DNA of 32,137 bases, from NCBI GenBank assembly GCA_903848905.1, contig CAINHP010000224.1, positions 1-32,137 on the forward strand. Reading direction: 5' to 3'. Under the pieces are notes generated by a model that searched no databases, had not been told where the DNA came from, and saw only the letters and a program-made list of their open reading frames with translations. Of the stretch, positions 8,216-18,222 are shown one piece after another. This stretch comes from an uncultured Pseudomonadota bacterium (GTDB lineage: Bacteria; Pseudomonadota; Gammaproteobacteria; Methylococcales; Methylomonadaceae). The position numbers and the translations under genes are program-made. How positions within the stretch are numbered: the stretch's first letter is position 1; each line of letters starts with the position of its first letter.

Positions 8216-8911
8216 TTATTCGTGTTTTTTAAATACTTCTAAAGCAAATTGCAAATCTTGCCATGCTTTGCTTTTTTCAATAGGTGAGCACAACATATAG
8301 TTAGGACCATAAACGGTAATTAACGGTTTTTGTTGAAATTGATGAATTTGTCCTCGTAGGTTTTCGATTGAGTCCGTTTTTTCTAAAAGTGTTTGCGCAG
8401 AGACTTGCCCTAAAGTTATAATCATTTTAGGGTTAATCAACGCAATTTGTCGATGTAAATAATCACGGCAAGCATGAATTTCATCAACGTGTGGATTGCG
8501 ATTATCGGGTAATCTACATTTTAGAATGTTGGTAATAAACACTTCTTCTCGAGTTAATTGCATCGCGCGGAGCATTTCAGTTAATAAATTGCCTTCCTCG
8601 CCGATAAAGGGGGTTCCGTGAAAATCTTCTTCTTGTCCAGGTGCTTCACCAATAAACATCCATTTCGCGTTCGGGTTACCTTCACCAAATACCGTTTGTT
8701 TTCGTGTGGTACATAATATGCACTGTTCACATTGTATGACTTGATTGCGAAGCGCTTCCCATGAATCAAGAGGTAAAGCGTCTTCATTCGCGCTTGAGGG
8801 TGGTAATGAAATCTCAGTAATAGTAGCGCGTGTCTCGTTGATACGCGATTGCCAAACAGTGATGCCGAGGGCATTGAGGTAGTGTAAGCGTGTGTTTTCA
8901 GAGATTGCCAT
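8216..8911 (-). CDS. Family-4-type uracil-DNA glycosylase (UdgA/Fe-S type), with an altered C-terminal motif
   Basis: [57 protein letters not shown]...[18 protein letters not shown]...[18 protein letters not shown]. Likely start [17 protein letters not shown] at 8911 (ORF extends to 8938). Confidence 0.88.
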   Translation of the reverse strand: MAISENTRLHYLNALGITVWQSRINETRATITEISLPPSSANEDALPLDSWEALRNQVIQCEQCILCTTRKQTVFGEGNPNAKWMFIGEAPGQEEDFHGTPFIGEEGNLLTEMLRAMQLTREEVFITNILKCRLPDNRNPHVDEIHACRDYLHRQIALINPKMIITLGQVSAQTLLEKTDSIENLRGQIHQFQQKPLITVYGPNYMLCSPIEKSKAWQDLQFALEVFKKHE

Positions 8912-9076
8912 AGTTAATACAATAGAAAAAGCCGTCAAAATAGTGACTATTATAGCGATTAATTACTTAGACGAATCATTAAAAAAGTTACCTTTATGTT
9001 CAATTCAAATTTACCTGTAATTCTGTTATGGTAAATAACCTCAAATTGAAAACAACAAAACTGTTTAATTTATATC

Positions 9077-9607
9077 ATGAAAAATAAAAATATTATCCCA
9101 ACAGACAAAGAGCGCTTTATGCGTGAACATGATTTTATCGTGTCTAAAACTGATTTAACTGGCCGCATTATTTATGGTAATGAAATTTTTATCGAGTTTT
9201 CAGGTTATGAAGAACATGAACTATTAGGGAGTCAACATAACGTTGTTCGCCATCCCGATATGCCACGCTTAGTATTTAAAATGCTGTGGGATTATTTGAC
9301 GGAAGATAAAGAAATTTTTGCTTTTGTAAAAAATATTTCAAAAGATGGGAGTTTTTATTGGGTTTTTACGCATGCTGCACCTATTTTGAATGAAAAAAAG
9401 CAAAAAATCGGTTACACCTCTGTGCGTCGAACGCCAAATCCTAAAGCAATTCCTATTGTTGCCGATCTATACAAGATGATGTTGAATGCTGAAAGACAAG
9501 CGGGCGCGAAAAATGCGATGACGGCTTCTGGCGATGTGTTAAATAAGGTATTACAGGAAAAAGGCGTAACTTATGATGAGCTTATCAATGTTCTTCAAGC
9601 ACTTTAA
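9077..9607 (+). CDS. PAS-domain sensor protein (Aer/CetB-like)
   Basis: TDLTGRIIYGNEIFIEFSGYEEHELLGSQHNVVRHPDMPRLVFKMLWDYL...FAFVKNISKDGSFYWVFTHAAPI resembles the Aer-type PAS (NxxFxxxSGY..EEL.G..HN.VRHPDMP...W..L..G....G.VKNR.K.G..YWV). Confidence 0.88.
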   Translation: MKNKNIIPTDKERFMREHDFIVSKTDLTGRIIYGNEIFIEFSGYEEHELLGSQHNVVRHPDMPRLVFKMLWDYLTEDKEIFAFVKNISKDGSFYWVFTHAAPILNEKKQKIGYTSVRRTPNPKAIPIVADLYKMMLNAERQAGAKNAMTASGDVLNKVLQEKGVTYDELINVLQAL

Positions 9608-11219
9608 AGTCAAAGAATCCATTGCTCAAGCAGCGATGACGTTTCTTTGGAGTGGGTCGTTAATTTACATTTGGATGATCAGTGTCAATTGGCTTATTCC
9701 GGCTTGTTTAACGATAGGGGCGGTAATTGTTGTTTTTATTTGGCAGTTTTCGCGCAAAGATGACAAGGTATTATTGACTCAGTTGCTCAATGCCAGCGAT
9801 GAATGGCGTAAAGGTAAAGTTCATGTGCGCATTACGCAAATAGGGGGTAAAAAAAATGAACTACAGCAATTATCGTGGGCGTTAAATGATTTGATGGATC
9901 AAGTCGAGACGGCTCAAGTAGATATGTATTACTCGATGGCGTATGTGACGTATGGTGATTTTACTCGTCGTAGCTACCCAGCTGGTCTGCACGGTGGTTT
10001 TGCTCAGGCTTCAACGCGACTTAACGCATTAACAAAAGTTTTATCATCGACAACTACTGGCATCAATGAATTGATGCGGGCATTAAATTCAGGTGATTTT
10101 AACAAAACAGTGAATGTGAGTGTGCGAGGGGAATACGGGCACGCTATTGAAAATGCAACTCAAGCGATGCGGACTATGCAAACGCTAATGAATAACATTG
10201 GTGAGGTGATGGGGCGAGTTGCTCAAGGGGATATCAGTGAGCGTGTTGAAGCGACTGCTCAAGGGGACTTTGCGACACTCAAAGAAAATATTAATTTATC
10301 ACTTGATGCGCTTGAAGGGAGTTTGAATGATATTTCACTTGTTTCTACTGCGCTTGCACATGGGGATTTAACGCTTAATATTGAGAAAGAGTACCCTGGA
10401 ACATTTGGCGAAGTGCTTTCGGGAATGAATCGCACGGTTGAAAATTTAAAAGTATTGGTTGGGGAAATTAAAGATTCAAGTGAAATAATTGAAGTAGCGG
10501 CAAAAGAAATTTCGATGGGGAATTTTGATTTATCTAATCGGACGGAGGCGCAGGCGCATAGCTTAGAAGAGACGGCCGCGAATATGTCTGAATTCACCTG
10601 CACAATTGAGCAAAACAGTCAAAATGCCAATCGCGCAAACGAATTAGCCCACGCGTCATCAATGATTGTGCGTAATGGGGTGACAGCGGTTAGTCAAGTT
10701 GTTCAAACGATGGAAGGTATTAATGATTCATCGAGAAAAATTGTTGATATTATCTCGGTGATCGATGGAATTGCGTTTCAAACGAATATTTTGGCGCTTA
10801 ATGCCGCAGTTGAAGCCGCGCGAGCGGGTGAACAAGGTCGAGGTTTTGCGGTAGTTGCAACGGAGGTGCGTAATTTAGCACAACGTGCAGCGGCGGCAGC
10901 AGGTGAGATTAAACATTTGATTGGCGATTCGGTTGATAAAGTTCAAGAGGGAAGTTATCTTGTCGCAAAAGCAGGGAAGACGATGGAGGAAATTTTAAGT
11001 TCTATTCAGAGTGTGACCAATACGATTACCGAAATTACCGTGGCATCCAATGAACAATCATTGGGGATTAATCAAGTGAATGAAGCGCTTCACAATATGG
11101 ATGAAGTCACGCAGCAAAATGCCGCACTGGTTGAGCAGGCAACCTCAGCAGCGCAATCCCTTGAGCAACAAACGCAAAATTTATCTGCAACTATTGCGAA
11201 CTTTAAATTAACATTATAA
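9573..11219 (+). CDS. Methyl-accepting chemotaxis protein with short N-terminal transmembrane anchor and repeated HAMP-like modules
   Basis: Conserved MCP hairpin tip IDGIAFQTNILALNAAVEAARAGEQGRGFAVVATEVRNLAQRAAAAAGEIK; upstream repeats ...LNSGDFNKTVNVSVRGEYGHA..., ...VAQGDISERVEATAQGDFATL..., ...LAHGDLTLNIEKEYPGTFGEV... look like tandem HAMP units. Start overlaps the PAS gene end by about 35 nt. Confidence 0.92.
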   Translation: MMSLSMFFKHFKVKESIAQAAMTFLWSGSLIYIWMISVNWLIPACLTIGAVIVVFIWQFSRKDDKVLLTQLLNASDEWRKGKVHVRITQIGGKKNELQQLSWALNDLMDQVETAQVDMYYSMAYVTYGDFTRRSYPAGLHGGFAQASTRLNALTKVLSSTTTGINELMRALNSGDFNKTVNVSVRGEYGHAIENATQAMRTMQTLMNNIGEVMGRVAQGDISERVEATAQGDFATLKENINLSLDALEGSLNDISLVSTALAHGDLTLNIEKEYPGTFGEVLSGMNRTVENLKVLVGEIKDSSEIIEVAAKEISMGNFDLSNRTEAQAHSLEETAANMSEFTCTIEQNSQNANRANELAHASSMIVRNGVTAVSQVVQTMEGINDSSRKIVDIISVIDGIAFQTNILALNAAVEAARAGEQGRGFAVVATEVRNLAQRAAAAAGEIKHLIGDSVDKVQEGSYLVAKAGKTMEEILSSIQSVTNTITEITVASNEQSLGINQVNEALHNMDEVTQQNAALVEQATSAAQSLEQQTQNLSATIANFKLTL

Positions 11220-11267
11220 ATTGATTGTATTACAAAAAATTACTTTCAATATGCGATAAAGCGCGGC

Positions 11268-11326
11268 AATTAGGGCGAATTTTTGAGTGTTGTTCTAATT
11301 TCGCGCTAATTTGATAATATTTTTTT
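11268..11326 (+). terminator. Possible terminator hairpin downstream of the MCP gene
   Basis: Arms AATTAGGGCGAA (11268..11279) and TTCGCGCTAATT (11300..11311) are inverted repeats with one mismatch, followed a few nt later by an atttttttat T-run. The loop is long (20 nt), so this is weak. Confidence 0.35.
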
Positions 11327-11519
11327 ATCGTGAGACAGCCGTTAAATTTATTATTTTTAAATTATCCCTTGTTTTGTATTACCATTATTTGCAGTGAGTG
11401 GTTATAATTAAGGAAAATGTAATTTTCAACTCAATTCCCCTAATCGTTATTTTGATTACTCAACTATCCATAAATATGTGTAAAAATCTTCATTCGTGGT
11501 GTTGGGGATTCAAATCATC

Positions 11520-14500
11520 ATGAAAAAAAATCGACGTATACTTTCTCGATTACTATTTGTCTATATTTTATTTAGCTGGCTTGGTATTATCGGGATTATT
11601 GCTAAATTGGGTTACAGTGAAATTCAGACCTCTAAATATCAAGCGTATTATTTAAGTGAAATTAGTAAACAATTAAGTTTTAAGCTTGAAAATAAGCCGA
11701 GTGATGCGATTCGATATCCAACGCATGGGCCTTATGATCAACGATTAGGCTATACCTTGCTGTCAAATCAAATTGATCGATTGCAGAAAGCAGGTTTTGG
11801 CGTGAGTGCGCAAGCAAGTTTGTCACCCATGATGTTGTCTTTAATGGATGAATATGGGTTATTCCCACTTTATCACGAAAAAAATCAAGCAGGTTTGCGA
11901 TTAGTTGACGAAAGGGAAAATCCTTTATTTACGGCTGTGTATCCTACTTATGGCTATCCCAGTTTCGATGATATTCCACCCATTATTTTGCACACACTGC
12001 TTTTTATTGAAAATCGTGAATTACTCGATGAAAAATATAAAAGTGTAAATCCCGCTGTTGAATGGGAGCGTTTAGGTTTTGCTGTGTTGCAAATGATGGC
12101 AAAAAAACTAGGTGCTGATGTGAATGTCCCAGGTGGCAGTACACTCGCCACGCAGCTTGAGAAATATCGTCATTCGCCTAATGGCTACACAGAATCGATT
12201 GTTGAAAAAATACGTCAAATGGCAAGCGCGTCAATTCGTGCTTATCTTTTAGGCGCAGATACCCGTCAAATGCGTCGTCAAATTGCACTTGCCTATTTAA
12301 ATACGATGCCGCTAGCTGCCTCTGAAAAATCAGGTGAGGTTCATGGTTTGGGTGATGGGTTGGTTTCTTGGTTTGGTGCAGACTTTAAAGAAACGAATCA
12401 GATACTTGCAGAGCAGGCTATCAAGACTCCAAATCCTTCGCCTGAACAAGCTAAAGCGTATCGTGAAGTGCTGAGTATTTTGCTTTCACAGCGTCGTCCA
12501 ACGTATTTGCTCGGCGCAGGTTATGATGCGCTTCAAAATTTAACTGACAGTTATTTGCGTTTGCTTGCTAATCAAGGCGTTATTTCATCAGAATTGCGTG
12601 ACGCTGCGTTGGCTATTAAGCTTGAGCGTGTTCCCAAAAGTAGTTCACATTATATATTTGTCACTGAGCAAAAAACTCAAAACGTTCTACGTGCGCGCTT
12701 AGCTCAAAATCTTGGTGTTAAGACAAATTACGATTTGGATCGTTTAGATTTGACAGTGAAAACAACGCTTAATTACGACGTTCAAAAACAAGTCAACATA
12801 GCACTGCGTAAATTAAGTGATTCTGCAAATGCGAGAGCAGCGGGTTTGTTTGGCGAACGCATGCTCAATCCAGACACGGATTTAAATCCTATTATTTACA
12901 GTTTGATGCTCTTTGAGCGCAGCGATCAAGGTAATTTACTGCGAATTCAAACGGATAATTACGATCAACCGCTTGATATTAATGAAGGTATTCGCCTTGA
13001 TTTAGGTTCTACGGCTAAATTGCGTACCTTAGTGCATTATTTAGAATTGGTAGCCGATATTTACCAGGTTTATCAAGGGCAATCACCGCAGGATTTAGCA
13101 AAAGTCGAATTACATCCACGCGATTATTTATCAGCGTGGGTGATTGAGCAACTTCGGGCACGACCTAAGATGACGGTTGAGGATATTCTCAATCAATCGC
13201 TTGAACGCCAATATTCTGCTAGTCCGGCTGAGTATTTTTACACGGGCGGTGGGGTACATCATTTTAATAATTTTACAGATGATGATGATTTTAAAGTTAT
13301 GACGGTGCGTGATGGGTTGCGAAATTCAGTTAACTTGGTGTTCATTCGAATGATGCGTGATTTAACGTATCATCATTTGTATAAACCTGAAGGAATTGCG
13401 CGTTGGCTGGAAAGTCCCGATGATAATAAGCGAAAAGAATATTTAACCCGTTTTGCGGACAGAGAAGGTTTGGTGTATTTGCGTCGTTTTTATTCCAAAT
13501 ACAAAGGAAAAAATACGGACGATAATTTAGAAACGCTAACGCAAAAAGTCTTTGCAAAACCTTCGCGTTTAACAATGCTCTACGAATCGATTTATCCCGA
13601 TCGTGATGTGCAGTCGCTTACTACTTATTTGCAAGAGCATTTACCCGCCACTGTGCTTGCAAATGAAAACATTGATACGTTGTTTTATAAATATTCATCT
13701 GAAAACTTTGATCTTCAAGATCAAGGGTATATAACAAAAGTACATCCGCTAGAACTTTGGATGGTGCAGTATTTATCTAAGCACCCTAATGCAACCCGTG
13801 ACGAAGTTATCGCAGCCAGTGTTGATGAGCGTCAGAATGTCTATCTTTGGTTATTTAAAAATATGCATCACTACGCGCAACAGCGTCGTATTATGACGCT
13901 TTTAGAGGATGATGCCTTTAAGCAAATTCATGATGCATGGGAGCGTCTAGGTTATCCTTTCGCATCGCTAACACCTTCTTATGCTACGGCCATTGGTGCA
14001 TCAGGTGATCGCCCAGCTGCATTGGCTGAGTTAATGGGTATTATTAACAACGATGGAATACGTTTGCCTGCTGTGCGCTTTTCACATTTGCATTATGCTA
14101 AGGCAACGCCTTATGAAACTATCTTAGATAAAACCCCCGAAACAGGGCAGCAAGTTCTGTTGCCTGAAGTAGCTCATGCAGCTCGTAGTGCGCTTATTGG
14201 TGTCGTTGTAAATGGAACAGCGGGTCGGTTAAACGGTGTCTATAAAGATGAAAACGGTAAGCCATTAGCTGTAGGCGGTAAAACAGGAACAGGTGATCAC
14301 CGCAAAGAAAAATGGGGAGCAGGGGGGCAATTGATTGAATCTAAATTTGTTAGTCGCGCTGCAACGTTTACTTTCTTTTTGGGTGATCGGTTTTTTGGTG
14401 TTATCACGGCTTATGTAACCGGCGATAATGCGGAAAGTTACCATTTTACCAGTTCGTTGCCGGTACAAATTTTAAAATTTTTAGAACCTACACTCTCACC

Positions 14501-14579
14501 ACTACTTTATAAAAGTAATTTAAAATCAACGCCCATGGCTCAAGTATTAGACTCTAATGAAACTAAAAATATGCGATGA
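11520..14579 (+). CDS. Bifunctional transglycosylase/transpeptidase penicillin-binding protein (GT51 + PBP transpeptidase), divergent
   Basis: Start MKKNRRILSRLLFVYILFSWLGIIGII (N-terminal TM). GT51-like IENREL...PGGSTLATQLEKY...RQIALAYLNTMPLA; transpeptidase SxxK = GSTAK, SxN = SVN, KTG = GGKTGTGDH. The ORF track starts at 11496. Confidence 0.85.
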   Translation: MKKNRRILSRLLFVYILFSWLGIIGIIAKLGYSEIQTSKYQAYYLSEISKQLSFKLENKPSDAIRYPTHGPYDQRLGYTLLSNQIDRLQKAGFGVSAQASLSPMMLSLMDEYGLFPLYHEKNQAGLRLVDERENPLFTAVYPTYGYPSFDDIPPIILHTLLFIENRELLDEKYKSVNPAVEWERLGFAVLQMMAKKLGADVNVPGGSTLATQLEKYRHSPNGYTESIVEKIRQMASASIRAYLLGADTRQMRRQIALAYLNTMPLAASEKSGEVHGLGDGLVSWFGADFKETNQILAEQAIKTPNPSPEQAKAYREVLSILLSQRRPTYLLGAGYDALQNLTDSYLRLLANQGVISSELRDAALAIKLERVPKSSSHYIFVTEQKTQNVLRARLAQNLGVKTNYDLDRLDLTVKTTLNYDVQKQVNIALRKLSDSANARAAGLFGERMLNPDTDLNPIIYSLMLFERSDQGNLLRIQTDNYDQPLDINEGIRLDLGSTAKLRTLVHYLELVADIYQVYQGQSPQDLAKVELHPRDYLSAWVIEQLRARPKMTVEDILNQSLERQYSASPAEYFYTGGGVHHFNNFTDDDDFKVMTVRDGLRNSVNLVFIRMMRDLTYHHLYKPEGIARWLESPDDNKRKEYLTRFADREGLVYLRRFYSKYKGKNTDDNLETLTQKVFAKPSRLTMLYESIYPDRDVQSLTTYLQEHLPATVLANENIDTLFYKYSSENFDLQDQGYITKVHPLELWMVQYLSKHPNATRDEVIAASVDERQNVYLWLFKNMHHYAQQRRIMTLLEDDAFKQIHDAWERLGYPFASLTPSYATAIGASGDRPAALAELMGIINNDGIRLPAVRFSHLHYAKATPYETILDKTPETGQQVLLPEVAHAARSALIGVVVNGTAGRLNGVYKDENGKPLAVGGKTGTGDHRKEKWGAGGQLIESKFVSRAATFTFFLGDRFFGVITAYVTGDNAESYHFTSSLPVQILKFLEPTLSPLLYKSNLKSTPMAQVLDSNETKNMR

Positions 14580-14646
14580 CAAAAATCATCAGTTTATTTT
14601 ATGCTATGCTACGCACAATAATTTTTACATTTTTTATTTTTGATTT

Positions 14647-15279
14647 ATGCGAACACGCCTTAAGATTTGTGGTTTTACCAATGTGGAAGAAGCTGTTTAT
14701 GCAGCCAATTTAGGTGTTGATGCGATTGGATTAGTTTTTTACGCATCAAGTCCACGTCATGTGTCGGTAGAAACGGCTCTTGAAATAACAAAAGCGCTAC
14801 CGCCATTTGTTTCAGTTGTCGGATTATTTGTGAATGCACAAGAACAATATATTCGTGATGTGATGTGTCAAGTTCCATTGGACTATTTGCAATTCCATGG
14901 GGATGAATTAGCGGCCGATTGTCGTATTTATAATAAACCATACTTTAAAGCGGTTAGCATGAAAAAGGGGCTTGATTTCGACGTTTTATATGAAGAATAT
15001 CACGATGCAGTCGCTTTACTATTGGATGCGTATCATCCAAATGCTAGAGGCGGAATGGGGAGTGTATTTGATTGGGATTTAATACCTAAAGAACGCAGTT
15101 TACCTGTTATTTTAGCAGGTGGATTAAGTTCTAAAAACATAAAGCGCGCTATCAAAACTGTAATGCCATATGCCGTAGATGTCAGTAGCGGTGTAGAATT
15201 ATATCAAGGTCATAAAGACATCGTTAAAATGACCGCATTTACACAACAAGTACAAGAAGGTGACCGAGAAACACTATGA
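14647..15279 (+). CDS. trpF: Phosphoribosylanthranilate isomerase
   Basis: [37 protein letters not shown]...FVNAQ...LQFHGDE...[23 protein letters not shown]...[11 protein letters not shown]...VDVSSGVE; adjacent to trpBA. Confidence 0.96.
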   Translation: MRTRLKICGFTNVEEAVYAANLGVDAIGLVFYASSPRHVSVETALEITKALPPFVSVVGLFVNAQEQYIRDVMCQVPLDYLQFHGDELAADCRIYNKPYFKAVSMKKGLDFDVLYEEYHDAVALLLDAYHPNARGGMGSVFDWDLIPKERSLPVILAGGLSSKNIKRAIKTVMPYAVDVSSGVELYQGHKDIVKMTAFTQQVQEGDRETL

Positions 15280-16478
15280 CCGAAAAATATAACATGCCCG
15301 ACGCTCGAGGACATTTTGGCGTTTATGGCGGCATTTTTGTCGCTGAAACTCTCATGCCAGCAATAGAGGAACTCAATACAGCTTATCAGCATTATATGCA
15401 AGATCCGGATTTTATTGCCGAATTAGATAAGGATTTGCAGTATTATGTTGGTCGTCCTTCACCGCTTTATCATGCGGAGCGTTGGAGTCAAAAACTCGGT
15501 GGCGCACAAATTTATTTGAAACGTGAAGATTTAAATCACACGGGTTCACATAAAATAAATAATACGGTCGGGCAAGCTTTGTTAGCGAAACGCATGGGTA
15601 AAACCCGTATCATCGCAGAAACTGGCGCAGGGCAACACGGTGTTGCAACGGCGACTGTGGCTGCGCGTTTAGGTCTTGAATGCGTCATTTATATGGGTGC
15701 TGTTGATGTGGCACGTCAATCACTAAATGTTTATCGTATGAAATTGCTTGGCGCAACAGTGGTTGCAGTGGAATCTGGTTCAAAAACATTGAAAGATGCA
15801 CTTAATGAAGCGTTGCGCGACTGGGTGACTAATATTGACGATACATTTTACATTATCGGAACAGTTGCAGGTCCCCATCCCTATCCAGCGATGGTAAGAG
15901 ATTTTCAAGCCATTTTAGGTCGTGAAGCACGGGCACAATGTTTAGCGCAAGCTGGAAAATTACCCGACGCGCTTGTAGCGTGTGTAGGTGGTGGTTCGAA
16001 CGCGATGGGTTTGTTTTATCCTTTTATTGATGATGCAAGTGTAAAGTTAATAGGCGTCGAAGCCGCTGGTGATGGCGTTGAAACAGGTCGTCACTCTGCT
16101 CCTTTATGCGCAGGTCGCCCTGGCGTTCTGCATGGTAATCGTACTTATTTGATGTCGGATGATGACGGTGAAATTATTGAAACACATTCAATTTCTGCTG
16201 GGCTTGATTATCCCGGTGTGGGTCCTGAACACGCATGGCTAAAAGATTCGGGTCGTGCACAATATGTCAATATTACAGATGATGAAGCATTGGGGGGGTT
16301 TTATGCCCTAACCCGCATGGAAGGGATTATTCCCGCTTTAGAAACAAGTCATGCGACGGCCTATATATTAAAGCTTGCACCTACAATGAAAAAAGACGAA
16401 ATCATCATTGTCAATTTATCAGGGCGTGGCGATAAAGATATGCAAACTATGGCAAAACGAGAAGGAATTGAATTATGA
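15276..16478 (+). CDS. trpB: Tryptophan synthase beta subunit
   Basis: [22 protein letters not shown]...[69 protein letters not shown]; overlaps trpF by 4 nt. Confidence 0.98.
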   Translation: MTEKYNMPDARGHFGVYGGIFVAETLMPAIEELNTAYQHYMQDPDFIAELDKDLQYYVGRPSPLYHAERWSQKLGGAQIYLKREDLNHTGSHKINNTVGQALLAKRMGKTRIIAETGAGQHGVATATVAARLGLECVIYMGAVDVARQSLNVYRMKLLGATVVAVESGSKTLKDALNEALRDWVTNIDDTFYIIGTVAGPHPYPAMVRDFQAILGREARAQCLAQAGKLPDALVACVGGGSNAMGLFYPFIDDASVKLIGVEAAGDGVETGRHSAPLCAGRPGVLHGNRTYLMSDDDGEIIETHSISAGLDYPGVGPEHAWLKDSGRAQYVNITDDEALGGFYALTRMEGIIPALETSHATAYILKLAPTMKKDEIIIVNLSGRGDKDMQTMAKREGIEL

Positions 16479-17278
16479 GTCGCTTAGCTGCAACTTTTGC
16501 TGAATTGGCACAAAAAAATCGTAAAGCGCTTATACCCTTTGTTACCGCAGGTGATCCAAATCCTCAATTTACAGTGCCACTGATGCATGCAATGGTTGGT
16601 GCTGGCGTTGATATTATAGAGCTAGGTGTTCCTTTTTCGGATCCAATGGCTGATGGCCCGGTTATTCAACGTGCTAGTGAACGTGCGCTTGCGCATCATC
16701 AAAGTCTAAGAACGACACTCACTATAGCCTCCGAATTTCGCAAAACCAATGGACATACACCAATTGTAATTATGGGATATTTAAATCCTGTGGAAGTGAT
16801 GGGATATGAAAAATTTGCTGATGCGGTTCAAGCTGCGGGGATTGATGGTGTACTGACCGTTGATTTACCGCCTGAAGAAGCGCAAGAATGTACGGCCCTT
16901 CTCAAGTCACGCGGCGTCGATCCCATTTTTTTACTTGCACCAAATAGCAGTGCAGAGCGTATTGCAACAATGGACACGATTGGTGCAGGCTATCTGTATT
17001 ATGTTTCACTTAAAGGTGTCACGGGCGCTGGGCATTTAAATGCGGCTGATGTTGAAACTAAATTAGCCGAGATTCGTGAAAATACAAAATTGCCGATTGC
17101 GGTTGGTTTTGGTGTAAAAGATGCGCAAACTGCTAAAACGATTGCTAATTTAGGTGATGGTGTTGTGGTTGGCAGTGCTTTAATAAGTCAAATTGAAGCC
17201 AATTTGCACAGCCCAGCACAAGCAAAAGAAGCTATTATTGATTTATTAACCGCGATGCGGCAGGCAATGGATAACTAA
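16475..17278 (+). CDS. trpA: Tryptophan synthase alpha subunit
   Basis: [56 protein letters not shown]...[17 protein letters not shown]...[12 protein letters not shown]. Confidence 0.98.
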   Translation: MSRLAATFAELAQKNRKALIPFVTAGDPNPQFTVPLMHAMVGAGVDIIELGVPFSDPMADGPVIQRASERALAHHQSLRTTLTIASEFRKTNGHTPIVIMGYLNPVEVMGYEKFADAVQAAGIDGVLTVDLPPEEAQECTALLKSRGVDPIFLLAPNSSAERIATMDTIGAGYLYYVSLKGVTGAGHLNAADVETKLAEIRENTKLPIAVGFGVKDAQTAKTIANLGDGVVVGSALISQIEANLHSPAQAKEAIIDLLTAMRQAMDN

Positions 17279-17280
17279 TT

Positions 17281-18219
17281 ATGAGTTGGTTTGAGAAATT
17301 ACGACCGTCGATTATTCGAACAGAGTCAACAAATAAAAAGAATACGGTACCTGAAGGTTTATGGGCAAAATGCCCAAGCTGTAATGCTATTTTGTATAAC
17401 AGTGAATTAGAAAAAAATGGCAGTGTATGTCCGAAATGTGATCATCACATGCGTATTTCAGCACGCGCACGGCTAAATTTATTTTTGGATGAAGATGGAC
17501 GCGAAGAAGTTGGTAAGAATGTTAAACCGCTGGATCCATTGAAGTTTAAAGATAGCAAAAAATACAAAGATCGTATTCTGCAAGCACAAAAACAAACCAA
17601 AGAAAATGACGCACTGGTTGTGATGAAAGGGCAATTAAATGGTCACGATATTGTAGCAGCAGCTTTTGATTTTAATTTCATGGGCGGATCGATGGGATCG
17701 GTTGTCGGTGAAAAGTTTGTACGTGGTGTCAATAAAAGCTTAGAGCTCGGTGTACCCTTTATTGTCTTTACGGCAAGTGGTGGTGCGAGGATGCAAGAAT
17801 CTTTGTTTTCATTATTTCAAATGACGAAAACCAGTGCGGCATTAACGAAACTGTCTCAACGTGGTTTGCCTTATATTTCATTCATGACAGATCCAACAAT
17901 GGGCGGTGTTTCTGCTAGTTTAGCCATGCTTGGTGATATAAATGTAGCTGAACCTAATGCGTTAATTGGTTTTGCTGGACCGCGCGTGATTGAACAAACC
18001 GTTCGTGAAAAATTACCAGAAGGTTTTCAGCGTAGTGAATTTCTGCAAGAACACGGTGCCATTGATATGATCATTCATCGTCGTGATATACGCGAAAAAA
18101 TAGCAAGTATTTTGGCTATTTTGATGTCACATCAATATAGCCAGGAAGCAGTGGCAGTGGTGGTGACTCAAGACGAGACGATTGATCTTTTGGCAAATGA
18201 AGTAGAAGACGCAGGCTAA
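17281..18219 (+). CDS. accD: Acetyl-CoA carboxylase carboxyltransferase beta subunit
   Basis: [40 protein letters not shown] (zinc ribbon), [63 protein letters not shown]. Confidence 0.98.
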   Translation: MSWFEKLRPSIIRTESTNKKNTVPEGLWAKCPSCNAILYNSELEKNGSVCPKCDHHMRISARARLNLFLDEDGREEVGKNVKPLDPLKFKDSKKYKDRILQAQKQTKENDALVVMKGQLNGHDIVAAAFDFNFMGGSMGSVVGEKFVRGVNKSLELGVPFIVFTASGGARMQESLFSLFQMTKTSAALTKLSQRGLPYISFMTDPTMGGVSASLAMLGDINVAEPNALIGFAGPRVIEQTVREKLPEGFQRSEFLQEHGAIDMIIHRRDIREKIASILAILMSHQYSQEAVAVVVTQDETIDLLANEVEDAG

Positions 18220-18222
18220 CGC

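Noticed and set aside
8581-8874. 97-aa minus-strand ORF overlapping the UDG gene
   Set aside because: Alternative frame of the UDG coding strand; no family features.
9009-9036. ATTTACC...GGTAAAT inverted repeat upstream of the PAS gene
   Set aside because: Only 7-bp arms with a 14-nt spacer in AT-rich DNA; could be an operator but not distinguishable from chance.
10259-10603. 114-aa antisense ORF in the MCP gene
   Set aside because: Ser/Ala-rich antisense translation of repetitive HAMP-like coding sequence.
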